Positions 1-5,754 of a stretch of 9,202 nt of DNA are shown here, one piece after another; position 1 is the stretch's first letter, and every line of letters starts with the position of its first letter. The notes beneath the pieces were generated by a model. It was given only the letters and a program-made list of their open reading frames with translations. It had not been told where the DNA came from and ran no database searches. Source of the DNA: an uncultured Campylobacter sp. (GTDB taxonomy: Bacteria > Campylobacterota > Campylobacteria > Campylobacterales > Campylobacteraceae); NCBI RefSeq assembly GCF_938045205.1, contig NZ_CALIMY010000080.1:1-9202 (forward strand), given 5' to 3'. A program made the position numbers and the translations under genes.

Positions 1-12
1 TGCGAGGTCGCT

Positions 13-41
13 CCCCTTCCCGCCCCAAACCCCACCCAACC
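13..41 (-). other. G-quadruplex motif on the minus strand
   Basis: Read on the minus strand, the bases show GG, TT, GGG, T, GGGG, TTT, GGGG, C, GGG, AA, GGGG. That is five runs of three or more G with loops of 1 to 3 bases, plus an extra GG. This meets the usual G3+N1-7 rule with a spare tract. It lies about 290 bases beyond the mutS2 stop, in the direction of mutS2 transcription. It could fold in the DNA or in a read-through RNA; the function is unknown. Confidence 0.7.
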
Positions 42-58
42 TCCGACGACGCTAGCGG

Positions 59-86
59 GGCGGACTGCGTCCGCGCATTTTTATTT
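59..86 (+). terminator. Candidate rho-independent terminator (plus strand)
   Basis: The arms GCGGAC (60-65) and GTCCGC (69-74) form a perfect 6-bp GC-rich stem around TGC, and G59 can pair with C76 across a bulge. The stem is followed by ATTTTTATTT (77-86). The orientation would end a plus-strand gene entering from the left edge, which is not visible here. Confidence 0.5.
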
Positions 87-87
87 A

Positions 88-101
88 GCGGCTTACGCCG
101 C
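88..101. repeat. Second small GC hairpin
   Basis: GCGGC (88-92) and GCCGC (97-101) form a 5-bp stem with a TTAC loop, directly after the T tract of the upstream hairpin. On the plus strand it is followed by ATAAAATTTT, so it may act as a back-up terminator. It may also be only part of a repeated intergenic element. Confidence 0.4.
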
Positions 102-201
102 ATAAAATTTTAGAATTTCAAATTGAGCTCTTGCGTTTTAAATTTTTAAAATCCTAAGTTTAAATTTAAAAGCTTTATAGCTTCGCGGGCGTAAAATTTA
201 A

Positions 202-218
202 AATTTCGCGGCGAAATT
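202..218 (-). terminator. AT-rich hairpin downstream of mutS2
   Basis: AATTTCG (202-208) and CGAAATT (212-218) form a perfect 7-bp stem with a 3-base loop. On the minus strand the stem is followed by TTAAATTTTA. The block ATTTAAAATTTCG (196-208) recurs exactly in the palindrome at the recR stop (5164-5176). The termination role is tentative because the stem is weak. Confidence 0.3.
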
Positions 219-225
219 CTACGTT

Positions 226-243
226 AAAAGCACCCGTGCTTTT
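226..243 (-). terminator. Candidate terminator of the murC-mutS2 operon
   Basis: AAAAGCA (226-232) and TGCTTTT (237-243) form a 7-bp perfect stem with a 4-base loop, about 90 bases after the mutS2 stop. The element has an A tract on one side and a T tract on the other, so it could work in both directions. The GC content of the stem is low, so the call is weak. Confidence 0.35.
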
Positions 244-300
244 GCAAACCTCGGCGAAGGCATAGATGAAATGAGCGAATTCCGCATCGTTCGCACCCGT

Positions 301-358
301 GTCTGAAGCGAAAAGGCCTTCGAGCCTAAGTCTAAAGCGAGACGACCTTTGAGCCGAA
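301..358. repeat. 29-bp imperfect tandem duplication across the mutS2 stop
   Basis: Bases 301-329 and 330-358 align without gaps at 23 of 29 positions. The right copy contains the last codons of mutS2 and its TAG stop (332-334). In the left copy the corresponding triplet reads CAG on the minus strand. The 3' end of mutS2 therefore seems to have been copied once in tandem just beyond the stop, and to have diverged since. Confidence 0.7.
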
Positions 359-2539
359 GCCTCCTTCTGCGGGCGTGCCGTCGCGAAAGCCCTTGACGCT
401 GGGGTGCGATTTTAAAAACTCCTTGACCGCGAACGCGAGCTTGCCCGTGCCGATGCCGTGCTTGACGATGATCTCATCAAAGCCCATCACGAGGCTTTGG
501 CTGATGAATTTGTCAAGCCTGCTGATCGCTTCCTCGGCGCGCAGGCCGTGCAGATCGAGCACGAGCGACGCGGAGGAGGGCTTTTGCACCTTGATGCTGA
601 TGTTTTTTGCGGGCGCGGGCGTCGCACCGCTGCGCTTTAGCTCGCTAAGCGGCACGCGCAGCCTGATACCGTCGCTTAGCATCAGCGCCTGGGTTTTGCT
701 GAGCGATAAAATTTCGCCCTTGATCTTGCCGTATTTGACGCGATCGCCCACCTTGAAGCTTTGCGGCTCGGGCGTGCTGAGTTCGGGCTGCTGCACGGCC
801 CGTGCGAGCTCGTTTGCGCGGTTTATGGCGCGCTGCTTTTCACGCACGTCGCTTAGGCTCACGCTGCGTTTGGCCTCTGAAATCGCGCGGTAGTATTCGT
901 TTTGCAGCCTTGAAAGCTCCGCCTTCAGCTCGCTTTGCGCGCGCTCGCGCTGATCTTTTAGCGCCTCGCTCAACGCGTCTAATTTCTCCTCTTTTTGCTG
1001 CGTTTGGGCTAGTTTTTGTTTTAGCTCAAGCTCTAAATTTATCGCTTTTGAGATCGCTTCGTTTAAATTTTCTTTGCTCTCGCCGTAGTTTTTACGCGCC
1101 GCGGCGATCAAATTTTGCGCTATGCCGTAGCGCAGCGCGGTTTCAAAGGCGTAGGATTTGCCGATCGTGCCCTTTAAAAACTCATATTTCGGCGCGCTGT
1201 TTTTCTCGTCGTAAAGCGCCGCCAGCAGCTCCACGCGCGGATCCTTCGCTAGTAGCATCGCCAGGCGCTTGTGATGCGTGGTGATGATCATTTTTACATC
1301 GCCGCTTATCAGCTGCTCGATCATCGCGCCGTATAGGCTCGCAGCCTCCTCAAAATCGGTACCCAGCTCGATCTCATCGACGCCGATTAGAATTTCTTTG
1401 CGCCCGAACAGCTTGCTAAAGGCAACCATCCTGCCCGCAAAGGTCGAGATGTCGTTTTTGGAGTTTTGCGGATCCTCCATTATGAGCTCGAACTCCTTAA
1501 AAGTGCCGATGCGGCTGAGGCTTGCGCGAATAGGCATCGGAAGGAGGTACTTAGCTAGCAGCGCCGCGCTTAGAATGCTTTTTAAAAGCATCGATTTTCC
1601 GCCCGCATTCACGCCGGTGATGAGCAGAATTTTGCCGCTAAATTCCACGCTCACGCGCTTTGGATTTTTAAGCGCGGGGTGGGCGAAGCTGTCTAGGACG
1701 ATGTCGCGCGAGGGCTCAGGCAAGATGAACTCATAATCGCTCGCTCTTGCCATCGCGGCGCGCGCAATCAGCGCATCGATCGCGTCGAAAGCGGCGTTTA
1801 TAAATTTCAGAAAAGCTAAATTCTTATTGAAAATCGCGCTGATCTGCTTGCAGTGCTCGAAAACGATCTGCTCTTTTTTATCCAAAATCGCGCTTTGAGC
1901 GGATTTCAGAGCCGCGATTGCGTCTGGAAGCACGTAAAAATAGCCTCCGCTTGAGCGCGCTACGACGCTGCCTTTTAGCACGTGGTTGAAGCCTCCGCGC
2001 ACCAGCAGAGCCTCGGTGTCGCTTATGTAGTGGATCTGCGTATCGGCGAGATAGGGCGAAAGAGCTTTGGAATAGATCAGTCTTTTTAACGTCTGCTCGA
2101 TCTCGCCCTTTTTTATCTTAAAAGCCTCATTTAGCGCGCCGAAGCGCTCGTCTATCGCGTCGCGAAAACCGCCCTGATCGTCGAAATAATCCTTTAGTTG
2201 CGCGATGGGCTCAGGAATCTCGATCTTTGCAAGCCAAGCAGCGAGTTTGCCCTCAAAAGGCTGTTTTTTGAGATACAAAAAATATCGAACGATCTTGCTA
2301 AACTCGTAAATTTCGCTGATATGAAGCACGCCGTGCTTTGAGATACGCATCAGCGCGTCGTCTAGGTTCGCAACGCTCTCGCACTGCGCCAGATCAAATT
2401 TCGTAAGCTCTGAAATTTTTTCAAAATTTAGCTTGCTATCGCCGCTTAAAAACAGCGGCTTTCCGCGCGCCAAAAAGCTTTTAAATTTGGCTAAATACTC
2501 GCCTAGATCTAGGCGCGTAAAGAGTTCGTCACTGATCAT
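332..2539 (-). CDS. mutS2: MutS2-type DNA repair/recombination ATPase
   Basis: This 735-residue protein has the MutS2 layout: core/lever region, MutS-family ATPase, coiled coil, KOW-like segment and C-terminal Smr domain. The Walker A loop is GVNAGGKS (309-316), the family signature region STFAGRM is near 365-371, Walker B is ILIGVDE (383-389) followed by IELGTD, and a TTHH switch is at 420-423. SYAFETALRYG (462-472) is also typical. A charged helical region spans about 485-585. The Smr part shows LDLHG (661-665) and HGIGTGKL (694-701), the motifs tied to nuclease or DNA-binding activity. Campylobacterota generally lack MutL, and their MutS2 is linked to limiting recombination and to oxidative damage repair (known in H. 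pylori). The ATG overlaps the end of the upstream membrane gene by 11 bases and no strong ribosome site is seen, so translation is probably coupled. The length is close to the family norm and the protein looks intact. Confidence 0.96.
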   Translation of the reverse strand: MISDELFTRLDLGEYLAKFKSFLARGKPLFLSGDSKLNFEKISELTKFDLAQCESVANLDDALMRISKHGVLHISEIYEFSKIVRYFLYLKKQPFEGKLAAWLAKIEIPEPIAQLKDYFDDQGGFRDAIDERFGALNEAFKIKKGEIEQTLKRLIYSKALSPYLADTQIHYISDTEALLVRGGFNHVLKGSVVARSSGGYFYVLPDAIAALKSAQSAILDKKEQIVFEHCKQISAIFNKNLAFLKFINAAFDAIDALIARAAMARASDYEFILPEPSRDIVLDSFAHPALKNPKRVSVEFSGKILLITGVNAGGKSMLLKSILSAALLAKYLLPMPIRASLSRIGTFKEFELIMEDPQNSKNDISTFAGRMVAFSKLFGRKEILIGVDEIELGTDFEEAASLYGAMIEQLISGDVKMIITTHHKRLAMLLAKDPRVELLAALYDEKNSAPKYEFLKGTIGKSYAFETALRYGIAQNLIAAARKNYGESKENLNEAISKAINLELELKQKLAQTQQKEEKLDALSEALKDQRERAQSELKAELSRLQNEYYRAISEAKRSVSLSDVREKQRAINRANELARAVQQPELSTPEPQSFKVGDRVKYGKIKGEILSLSKTQALMLSDGIRLRVPLSELKRSGATPAPAKNISIKVQKPSSASLVLDLHGLRAEEAISRLDKFISQSLVMGFDEIIVKHGIGTGKLAFAVKEFLKSHPSVKGFRDGTPAEGGFGSKVVSL

Positions 2540-3320
2540 AAACGCACTCTTTGATCTTGTAGGTTTTGCCCTTAAACTCCGCGCCCACGCTTTTTTTGGC
2601 GATGAAAGCGCCCAGCGAAAAGGAGTAGGTGAAGCTCTCTCGCGTCACGATCTGCGCGGAGCTTTGCAAATTTAAGCTCTGCGGCGCGGAATTTTGCGTA
2701 GCTTTAGAATTCTGTGCGGAGGCTTGCGGACTATAGCTTTGCACGTCGTCTCGTTGCGCGGAATTTTGTGAGGCAGAGCTTCGCATACCTCCTTGGCTCG
2801 CGGAATTTTGCGGCGCGCGGTTCTGCGTATCGCCTTGCTGCGTAGAATTTTGCAAAGTAGGGCTTTGCGCGGAATTTTGCCCGCTCGAAACAGCGTCGCT
2901 AGTTTGCGCGGAATAGTTTTGCTCAGCGGAAGCCTGCTCGTTCGTTTGCACCGCGGAGCTTTGCGCGGCGGAAGCGGCCTCACCCTGTGCGTTTAAATTT
3001 GCTTCGTCGTCTTGTGAACCCAAATTTTTCGCATCCGCGCTGTGTTTTTCGGAGAAGGAATTTGCCGCGCCGCGAGCTTCGGCAGCGGAATTTATCGCGC
3101 CGCCACATCTTAATCTGGCGCCCGCGTTAAATTTAAACACCATCTCCTCCTCAAGCTTGGCGGATCGCTCGCTCGCGCTTTCGTAAAAATACGCCCCCGC
3201 GCACAGCAGCATGATCAGCGTCGTGGCGATGATTTTGACCCTTTTGCTTAAAATTTCGTCCCTCACGAAAAAGATCGCCGCGATAAATAAAAATGCGAAA
3301 ATAAATACTAAAAATCTCAA
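2529..3320 (-). CDS. Two-helix membrane protein with Q/N/S/A-rich insertion
   Basis: I do not recognise a function. The 263-residue protein starts with two hydrophobic helices (about 2-19 and 30-46). A short basic loop, RDEILSKRVK, separates them, which suggests that the loop is cytoplasmic and the rest extracytoplasmic. Residues 55-73 and 225-263 look like folded, conserved-type sequence, each with one cysteine (C72 and C259) that could pair. Between them, roughly 78-223, lies a low-complexity stretch of Gln, Asn, Ser and Ala with six QNS units. The position between murC and mutS2 matches the small membrane protein Cj1053c of C. jejuni, which from memory is much shorter, so the middle part is probably an insertion. 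The start is TTG, supported by AAGGA 6 bases upstream; no earlier in-frame alternative is convincing. The gene follows murC by 61 bases and overlaps mutS2 by 11. Confidence 0.8.
   Translation of the reverse strand: MRFLVFIFAFLFIAAIFFVRDEILSKRVKIIATTLIMLLCAGAYFYESASERSAKLEEEMVFKFNAGARLRCGGAINSAAEARGAANSFSEKHSADAKNLGSQDDEANLNAQGEAASAAQSSAVQTNEQASAEQNYSAQTSDAVSSGQNSAQSPTLQNSTQQGDTQNRAPQNSASQGGMRSSASQNSAQRDDVQSYSPQASAQNSKATQNSAPQSLNLQSSAQIVTRESFTYSFSLGAFIAKKSVGAEFKGKTYKIKECVYDQ
2684..2925. repeat. Degenerate repeats encoding QNSA-type units
   Basis: On the plus strand the word GCGGAATTTTG or close variants recurs at about 2685, 2758, 2799, 2841 (TAG for CGG), 2868 and 2908 (broken by an insertion). 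Read on the minus strand these give Gln-Asn-Ser-Ala. Spacing is irregular and the copies are imperfect. The array therefore looks old rather than freshly slipped, but it explains the low-complexity part of the membrane protein. Confidence 0.65.
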
Positions 3321-3326
3321 ATTCTA

Positions 3327-3331
3327 TCCTT
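3327..3331 (-). promoter_or_regulatory. Ribosome binding site deciding a TTG start
   Basis: AAGGA on the minus strand sits 6 bases before the TTG at 3320-3318. The next in-frame ATG comes only after the second hydrophobic helix begins, so this site supports the rare TTG start of the membrane protein. Confidence 0.7.
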
Positions 3332-3381
3332 GCCCGTCCGCAGCGGAGTTTGGCTCGTAAATTCGGCGAGAGTTTTCAAGC

Positions 3382-4689
3382 TTAAAATTCTCCGCGCAAC
3401 TGATAGGTGATGTCGCCTGCGCCAAATCCGATCACGAGCCCGTCGTTTATGATGTGTCGGACGCCGAAAATATCGCTAAATTCTATCTTCTCGCCGTTTC
3501 TAAAGACTCGCTCGGTAAATAGCGCTCCGAGTCCCTTAAACTCCTCTTTCAGATCGATGCCGTTGCTAGGCTCGCCCGCAGCGTAAACGGGTAGCACCAC
3601 GAGCTCTTCTACGCCCGCAAAGCACTCTTTAAAGGCGTTTAAATTCGCCTTAAGCCTGCTGAAGCGGTGCGGCTGAAAGATCGCCGTGATCTTGCTAAGC
3701 CCTAGCAGGCTAGCGTATTCGCGCGCGCTTTGCAGCGTCGCTCTGATCTCGGTGGGATGGTGGCCGTAGTCGTCTATGAGCACGAAGTTTGGAGTGGCGC
3801 ACAGGATGTCGAAGCGCTTTTTGATCCCCTTGTAATTTAGTAAATTTTTGCGGATCTGCTCTAGCCCCGTCTCGCACGCTGCGGCAAGGATCGCTAGCGA
3901 CGCGTCTATGGCGATGTGCCTTCCTAGCCCGTAAACCTCGAAGCGTCCGAGCTCTTTAAGATTAAAGCTCATAAACGGCTGATGATCGCGTAGCAGCACC
4001 TTCAGATCCGTTATATCGCGCGAAGGAAAGAGCTTGATACAGCCGAGCTTGATGGAGCTTAAAAACTCATCCTCGGCGTTTATCACGCGGATCTTGGCGC
4101 GCTCCAAAAAGCCGCGATACGCCGCGTGAAATTTATCCAAATCGTTGTCGTAATGATCCATATGCTCGGGCTCAGCGTTGGTCACGACCGCAACGTAGGG
4201 GTTGGAATTTAAAAAGCTAGAATCGCTCTCGTCGGCTTCGAAGATGATGTTTTCGCTGTTTTCGTACTTCATATTCGAGCCGAACTGCTTGGAAATCGCG
4301 CCGATGATGACCGAGCCGTTTATCAGCGCCGAGGTTATCGCGCTCGTGGTGCTTTTGCCGTGTGCGCCGGCGACTGCGAAGACGCGCTTGTCTTTTAGCA
4401 CGAAGGGCAGGGCCTCCTTGCGCGAGAGGCAGACGATCCCTTTTTTGCGCGCGGCTTGCAGCTCGACGTTGTCCTCTTTGATCGCGGCGGAGTAGATGAC
4501 GATCTCCTGATCCTTGATCGCCGAAGCGTCGTGCGGCGTGATGATCTCCATGCCGTCCGCTCTTAGCTTGTAGGTCGTCTCGCTCTCTTTGATATCCGAG
4601 CCTGAGATGATAAAATTTTTCTCGTGTAAAAATCTCGCTAATGCGGAGATGCCTATGCCGCCGATACCGATAAAATGAACCTTTTTCAC
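3382..4689 (-). CDS. murC: UDP-N-acetylmuramate--L-alanine ligase
   Basis: This cytoplasmic ligase adds L-alanine to UDP-N-acetylmuramate with ATP, the first step of peptide stem synthesis for peptidoglycan. The 435-residue protein shows the N-terminal nucleotide-sugar loop GIGGIG (8-13) and the ATP loop GAHGKST (108-114). The Mur ligase metal/substrate motifs EADESD (151-156) and NAEPEHMD (171-178) follow, then KKRFD (290-294), DDYGHHPTE (306-314), PHRFSR (340-345) and GAGDI (423-427). YGHHPTE and the HMDHY stretch favour MurC over the other Mur ligases. The start is GTG with AAGGA 5 bases upstream, and it gives the expected N-terminus directly before the glycine loop. The gene is the first of a three-gene minus-strand group with the membrane protein gene and mutS2. 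No key motif is missing. Confidence 0.97.
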   Translation of the reverse strand: MKKVHFIGIGGIGISALARFLHEKNFIISGSDIKESETTYKLRADGMEIITPHDASAIKDQEIVIYSAAIKEDNVELQAARKKGIVCLSRKEALPFVLKDKRVFAVAGAHGKSTTSAITSALINGSVIIGAISKQFGSNMKYENSENIIFEADESDSSFLNSNPYVAVVTNAEPEHMDHYDNDLDKFHAAYRGFLERAKIRVINAEDEFLSSIKLGCIKLFPSRDITDLKVLLRDHQPFMSFNLKELGRFEVYGLGRHIAIDASLAILAAACETGLEQIRKNLLNYKGIKKRFDILCATPNFVLIDDYGHHPTEIRATLQSAREYASLLGLSKITAIFQPHRFSRLKANLNAFKECFAGVEELVVLPVYAAGEPSNGIDLKEEFKGLGALFTERVFRNGEKIEFSDIFGVRHIINDGLVIGFGAGDITYQLRGEF

Positions 4690-4694
4690 CTTTG

Positions 4695-4699
4695 TCCTT
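4695..4699 (-). promoter_or_regulatory. Ribosome binding site for the GTG start of murC
   Basis: AAGGA lies 5 bases before the GTG at 4689-4687. It supports that start over any internal ATG, since later starts would remove the GIGGIG loop. Confidence 0.75.
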
Positions 4700-4703
4700 A
4701 AAT

Positions 4704-4712
4704 ATTATAATA
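4704..4712 (-). promoter_or_regulatory. Candidate -10 box of murC
   Basis: The minus strand reads TATTATAAT, which contains both TATTAT and a perfect TATAAT. The difficulty is distance: a start 6-7 bases downstream would leave a leader of only about 8-14 bases and could fall inside the ribosome site. It may be the real promoter with a very short leader, or simply AT-rich sequence. Confidence 0.35.
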
Positions 4713-4721
4713 GATAATTAC

Positions 4722-4767
4722 GTTTAAATTTTTAAATCCCGCGTCGGCGAAATTTAAAAATTTAAAC
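4722..4767. repeat. Perfect 16-bp inverted repeat upstream of murC
   Basis: The arm GTTTAAATTTTTAAAT (4722-4737) is repeated exactly in inverse as ATTTAAAAATTTAAAC (4752-4767), around a 14-base GC-rich loop. It lies 33 bases upstream of the murC start, just behind the candidate -10 box. It could be an operator, an upstream promoter element or a transcription barrier; the sequence alone does not decide. Confidence 0.7.
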
Positions 4768-4837
4768 CATTCCCGCGCGCCTTGAAATTCGTCTTTAAAT
4801 TTTACGAGCTCGCCGCGTCGCGCAACCCCGTATCGCT

Positions 4838-4849
4838 ACTTTCGAAAGT
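4838..4849. repeat. 12-bp palindrome
   Basis: ACTTTCGAAAGT is a perfect palindrome seven bases before the first copy of the GAGCGCTC repeat block. No protein binding site that I know can be assigned. Confidence 0.5.
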
Positions 4850-4851
4850 GC

Positions 4852-4952
4852 TTTTAAAATTTGAGCGCTCAAAATTTGTCGTTTTTGAATTTCGTTTTTT
4901 AAAATTTGAGCGCTCGAAATTCCGCCTTGAAACGAGAGCGCTTAAAATTTTA
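4852..4952. repeat. GAGCGCTC repeat block: two direct copies and one inverted copy
   Basis: Bases 4852-4876 and 4897-4921 match at 24 of 25 positions, 45 bases apart. Each centres on GAGCGCTC flanked by AAAATTT. In the first copy TTTGAGCGCTCAAA (4860-4873) is a perfect 14-base palindrome, and the symmetry extends to 4856-4877 with one mismatched pair. A third, inverted and slightly changed copy lies at 4936-4952 (GAGCGCTTAAAATTTTA). Confidence 0.7.
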
Positions 4953-4977
4953 CGGCTCAAACTTGCCGTTAAAATTT
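4945..4977. repeat. Bulged hairpin
   Basis: ACGGC (4952-4956) pairs with GCCGT (4965-4969) around an 8-base loop. After one bulged T the stem continues with AAATTTT (4945-4951) against AAAATTT (4971-4977). Confidence 0.5.
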
Positions 4978-4981
4978 AGAA

Positions 4982-5009
4982 GCGAGCAGGGCGCTGCTGC
5001 GCCTGCCGC
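4982..5009 (-). terminator. Strong GC hairpin, candidate terminator of racR-racS-recR
   Basis: GGCGC (4990-4994) pairs with GCGCC (4999-5003) around TGCT. After a bulge GCA pairs with TGC, and after another bulge GCG pairs with CGC. On the minus strand the hairpin is followed by TTCTAAATTTT. It lies about 175 bases after the recR stop, so it could end that operon. The T tract is interrupted, which lowers confidence. Confidence 0.4.
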
Positions 5010-5163
5010 ATCGTATCGCGCACGAAGCCGCGTAAATTTCGGTAAATTTCATCACGCGTCCATTATTTAAATTTAACGCTTAAAATTTCGCCGCTCGGGC
5101 TCCGCAGTAAAGCCTATTTGCCACTTTGTACTTTAAATTTAGCTGATAAATTTACCCGCATAA

Positions 5164-5190
5164 ATTTAAAATTTCGTCGAAATTTTAAAT
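5164..5190. repeat. Perfect 27-base palindrome over the recR stop codon
   Basis: ATTTAAAATTTCG (5164-5176) and CGAAATTTTAAAT (5178-5190) are exact inverse copies around one T. The recR stop (5185-5187) lies inside the right arm, so the last recR codon is also involved. As RNA it would form a stem with a small loop that ends in U-rich sequence, and it may act as a terminator or 3'-end stabiliser. Confidence 0.75.
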
Positions 5191-5754
5191 ATCGGTGCGC
5201 CCGTTGATCGCCTTTATCAGCGAGAGCATATCGACGTTATCTAGGCTCACGCCCGTAGGCACGCCTTGAGCGAGCTTGGTAAATTTCAAGCTTAGATCCG
5301 CGAGCTTGTCCTCGACGTAGAGCATGATGCCGTCGGAGTTGATGCCCGGCGTCAGCGCAAATATCAGCTCGCTCGCGCCGTTTCGGCTCACCATCTCGCG
5401 TAGCGCCGCGATTTTATCTTCGTCAGCGGCGTCTAGCACGAAGTAGCGACCGTTGTAAATTTTATTACTCTCTAAAATAAAGATATCTTTGGGGTTTTCG
5501 ACGATGCAAATTTTATCGCTTTCGCGCTCCTCGTCGGCGCAGTATTCGCAGATCTCGCCCTCGCATACCGCTCCGCAGATGCGGCATCTGTGCAGTCCGC
5601 GCACCGCCTCTTCGATATTGTGCGCTAAATTTAGCCCTAGGAAGGAATTTTGCACGCTTACGTAGTAGGCAAAGCGCAGAGCGGACTTTTTGCCCACGCC
5701 GGGGAGCTTTTCAAAGCTTGCGACGAGCTCTTCAAACCTGTCTGTGCCACTCAT
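5185..5754 (-). CDS. recR: Recombination mediator protein RecR
   Basis: RecR works with RecO (and RecF where present) to load RecA on SSB-coated single-stranded DNA during gap and break repair. The 189-residue protein has the helix-hairpin-helix LPGVGKKSALRFAYY (17-31). A zinc site is formed by C57, C60, C69 and C72, with an extra C64. A TOPRIM domain starts at ICIVE (82-86). The family C-terminal signature is GVPTG (164-168) followed by LDNVD. Compared with E. coli RecR, the segment after YFVL (104-107) is shorter and lacks the DGIGPDDIG-like loop. Short RecR proteins of about 190 residues are usual in Campylobacter and Helicobacter. The ATG overlaps the racS stop as ATGA, and AAGGG lies 6 bases upstream. 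Coupling to a regulator pair matches C. jejuni Cj1261-Cj1263. Confidence 0.96.
   Translation of the reverse strand: MSGTDRFEELVASFEKLPGVGKKSALRFAYYVSVQNSFLGLNLAHNIEEAVRGLHRCRICGAVCEGEICEYCADEERESDKICIVENPKDIFILESNKIYNGRYFVLDAADEDKIAALREMVSRNGASELIFALTPGINSDGIMLYVEDKLADLSLKFTKLAQGVPTGVSLDNVDMLSLIKAINGRTDI

Larger units (their letters stand above)
1..331. other. Left-edge stretch without a recognisable gene
   Basis: No credible gene is visible before the mutS2 stop. On the plus strand one frame stays open from base 1 to a TAA at 103-105, and another to a TAG at 109-111. Their translations are proline-rich and lie over a C-tract and two hairpins, so I do not call them genes. They could be the tail of a gene that starts outside the window. 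The stretch holds a G-quadruplex motif, GC hairpins at 60-101, and AT-rich hairpins around 170-243. Confidence 0.6.
4690..5184. other. 495-base spacer without a convincing gene, rich in inverted repeats
   Basis: No credible coding region is seen. The longest plus-strand reading (4782-4979, TTG start) is made of repeated Leu-Lys-Phe-Glu-Arg-Ser-Lys units, caused by a DNA repeat 45 bases apart. The spacer holds at least seven inverted repeats: 4722-4767, 4838-4849, 4856-4877, 4945-4977, 4982-5009, 5135-5153 and 5164-5190. A tandem 10-mer GTAAATTTCG/A sits at 5032-5051. No tRNA or known RNA could be recognised. It separates the recR end from the murC start on the same strand. Confidence 0.65.

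Noticed and set aside
1..105. Open frames entering from the left edge
   Set aside because: Two frames stay open together over a C-rich tract and two hairpins, with proline-rich products. No codon pattern favours either, so a gene tail cannot be claimed.
375..893. Plus-strand open reading of 172 codons
   Set aside because: It lies opposite the Smr/KOW end of mutS2, has no recognisable motif, and its amino acid make-up is that of an antisense frame of GC-rich coding DNA.
2672..2983. Arg/Lys/Pro-rich minus-strand reading of 103 codons
   Set aside because: It is an alternative frame of the QNSA repeat array. The basic repeats come from the DNA repeat, not from a protein family.
4852..4952. CRISPR-like array
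   Set aside because: There are only two direct copies and one inverted copy, no regular spacers, and no cas genes nearby.
4782..4979. Plus-strand reading of 65 codons with LKFERSK repeats
   Set aside because: The peptide repeat comes from the 45-base DNA repeat, which is palindromic. The start is TTG without a ribosome site and no family resemblance is seen.
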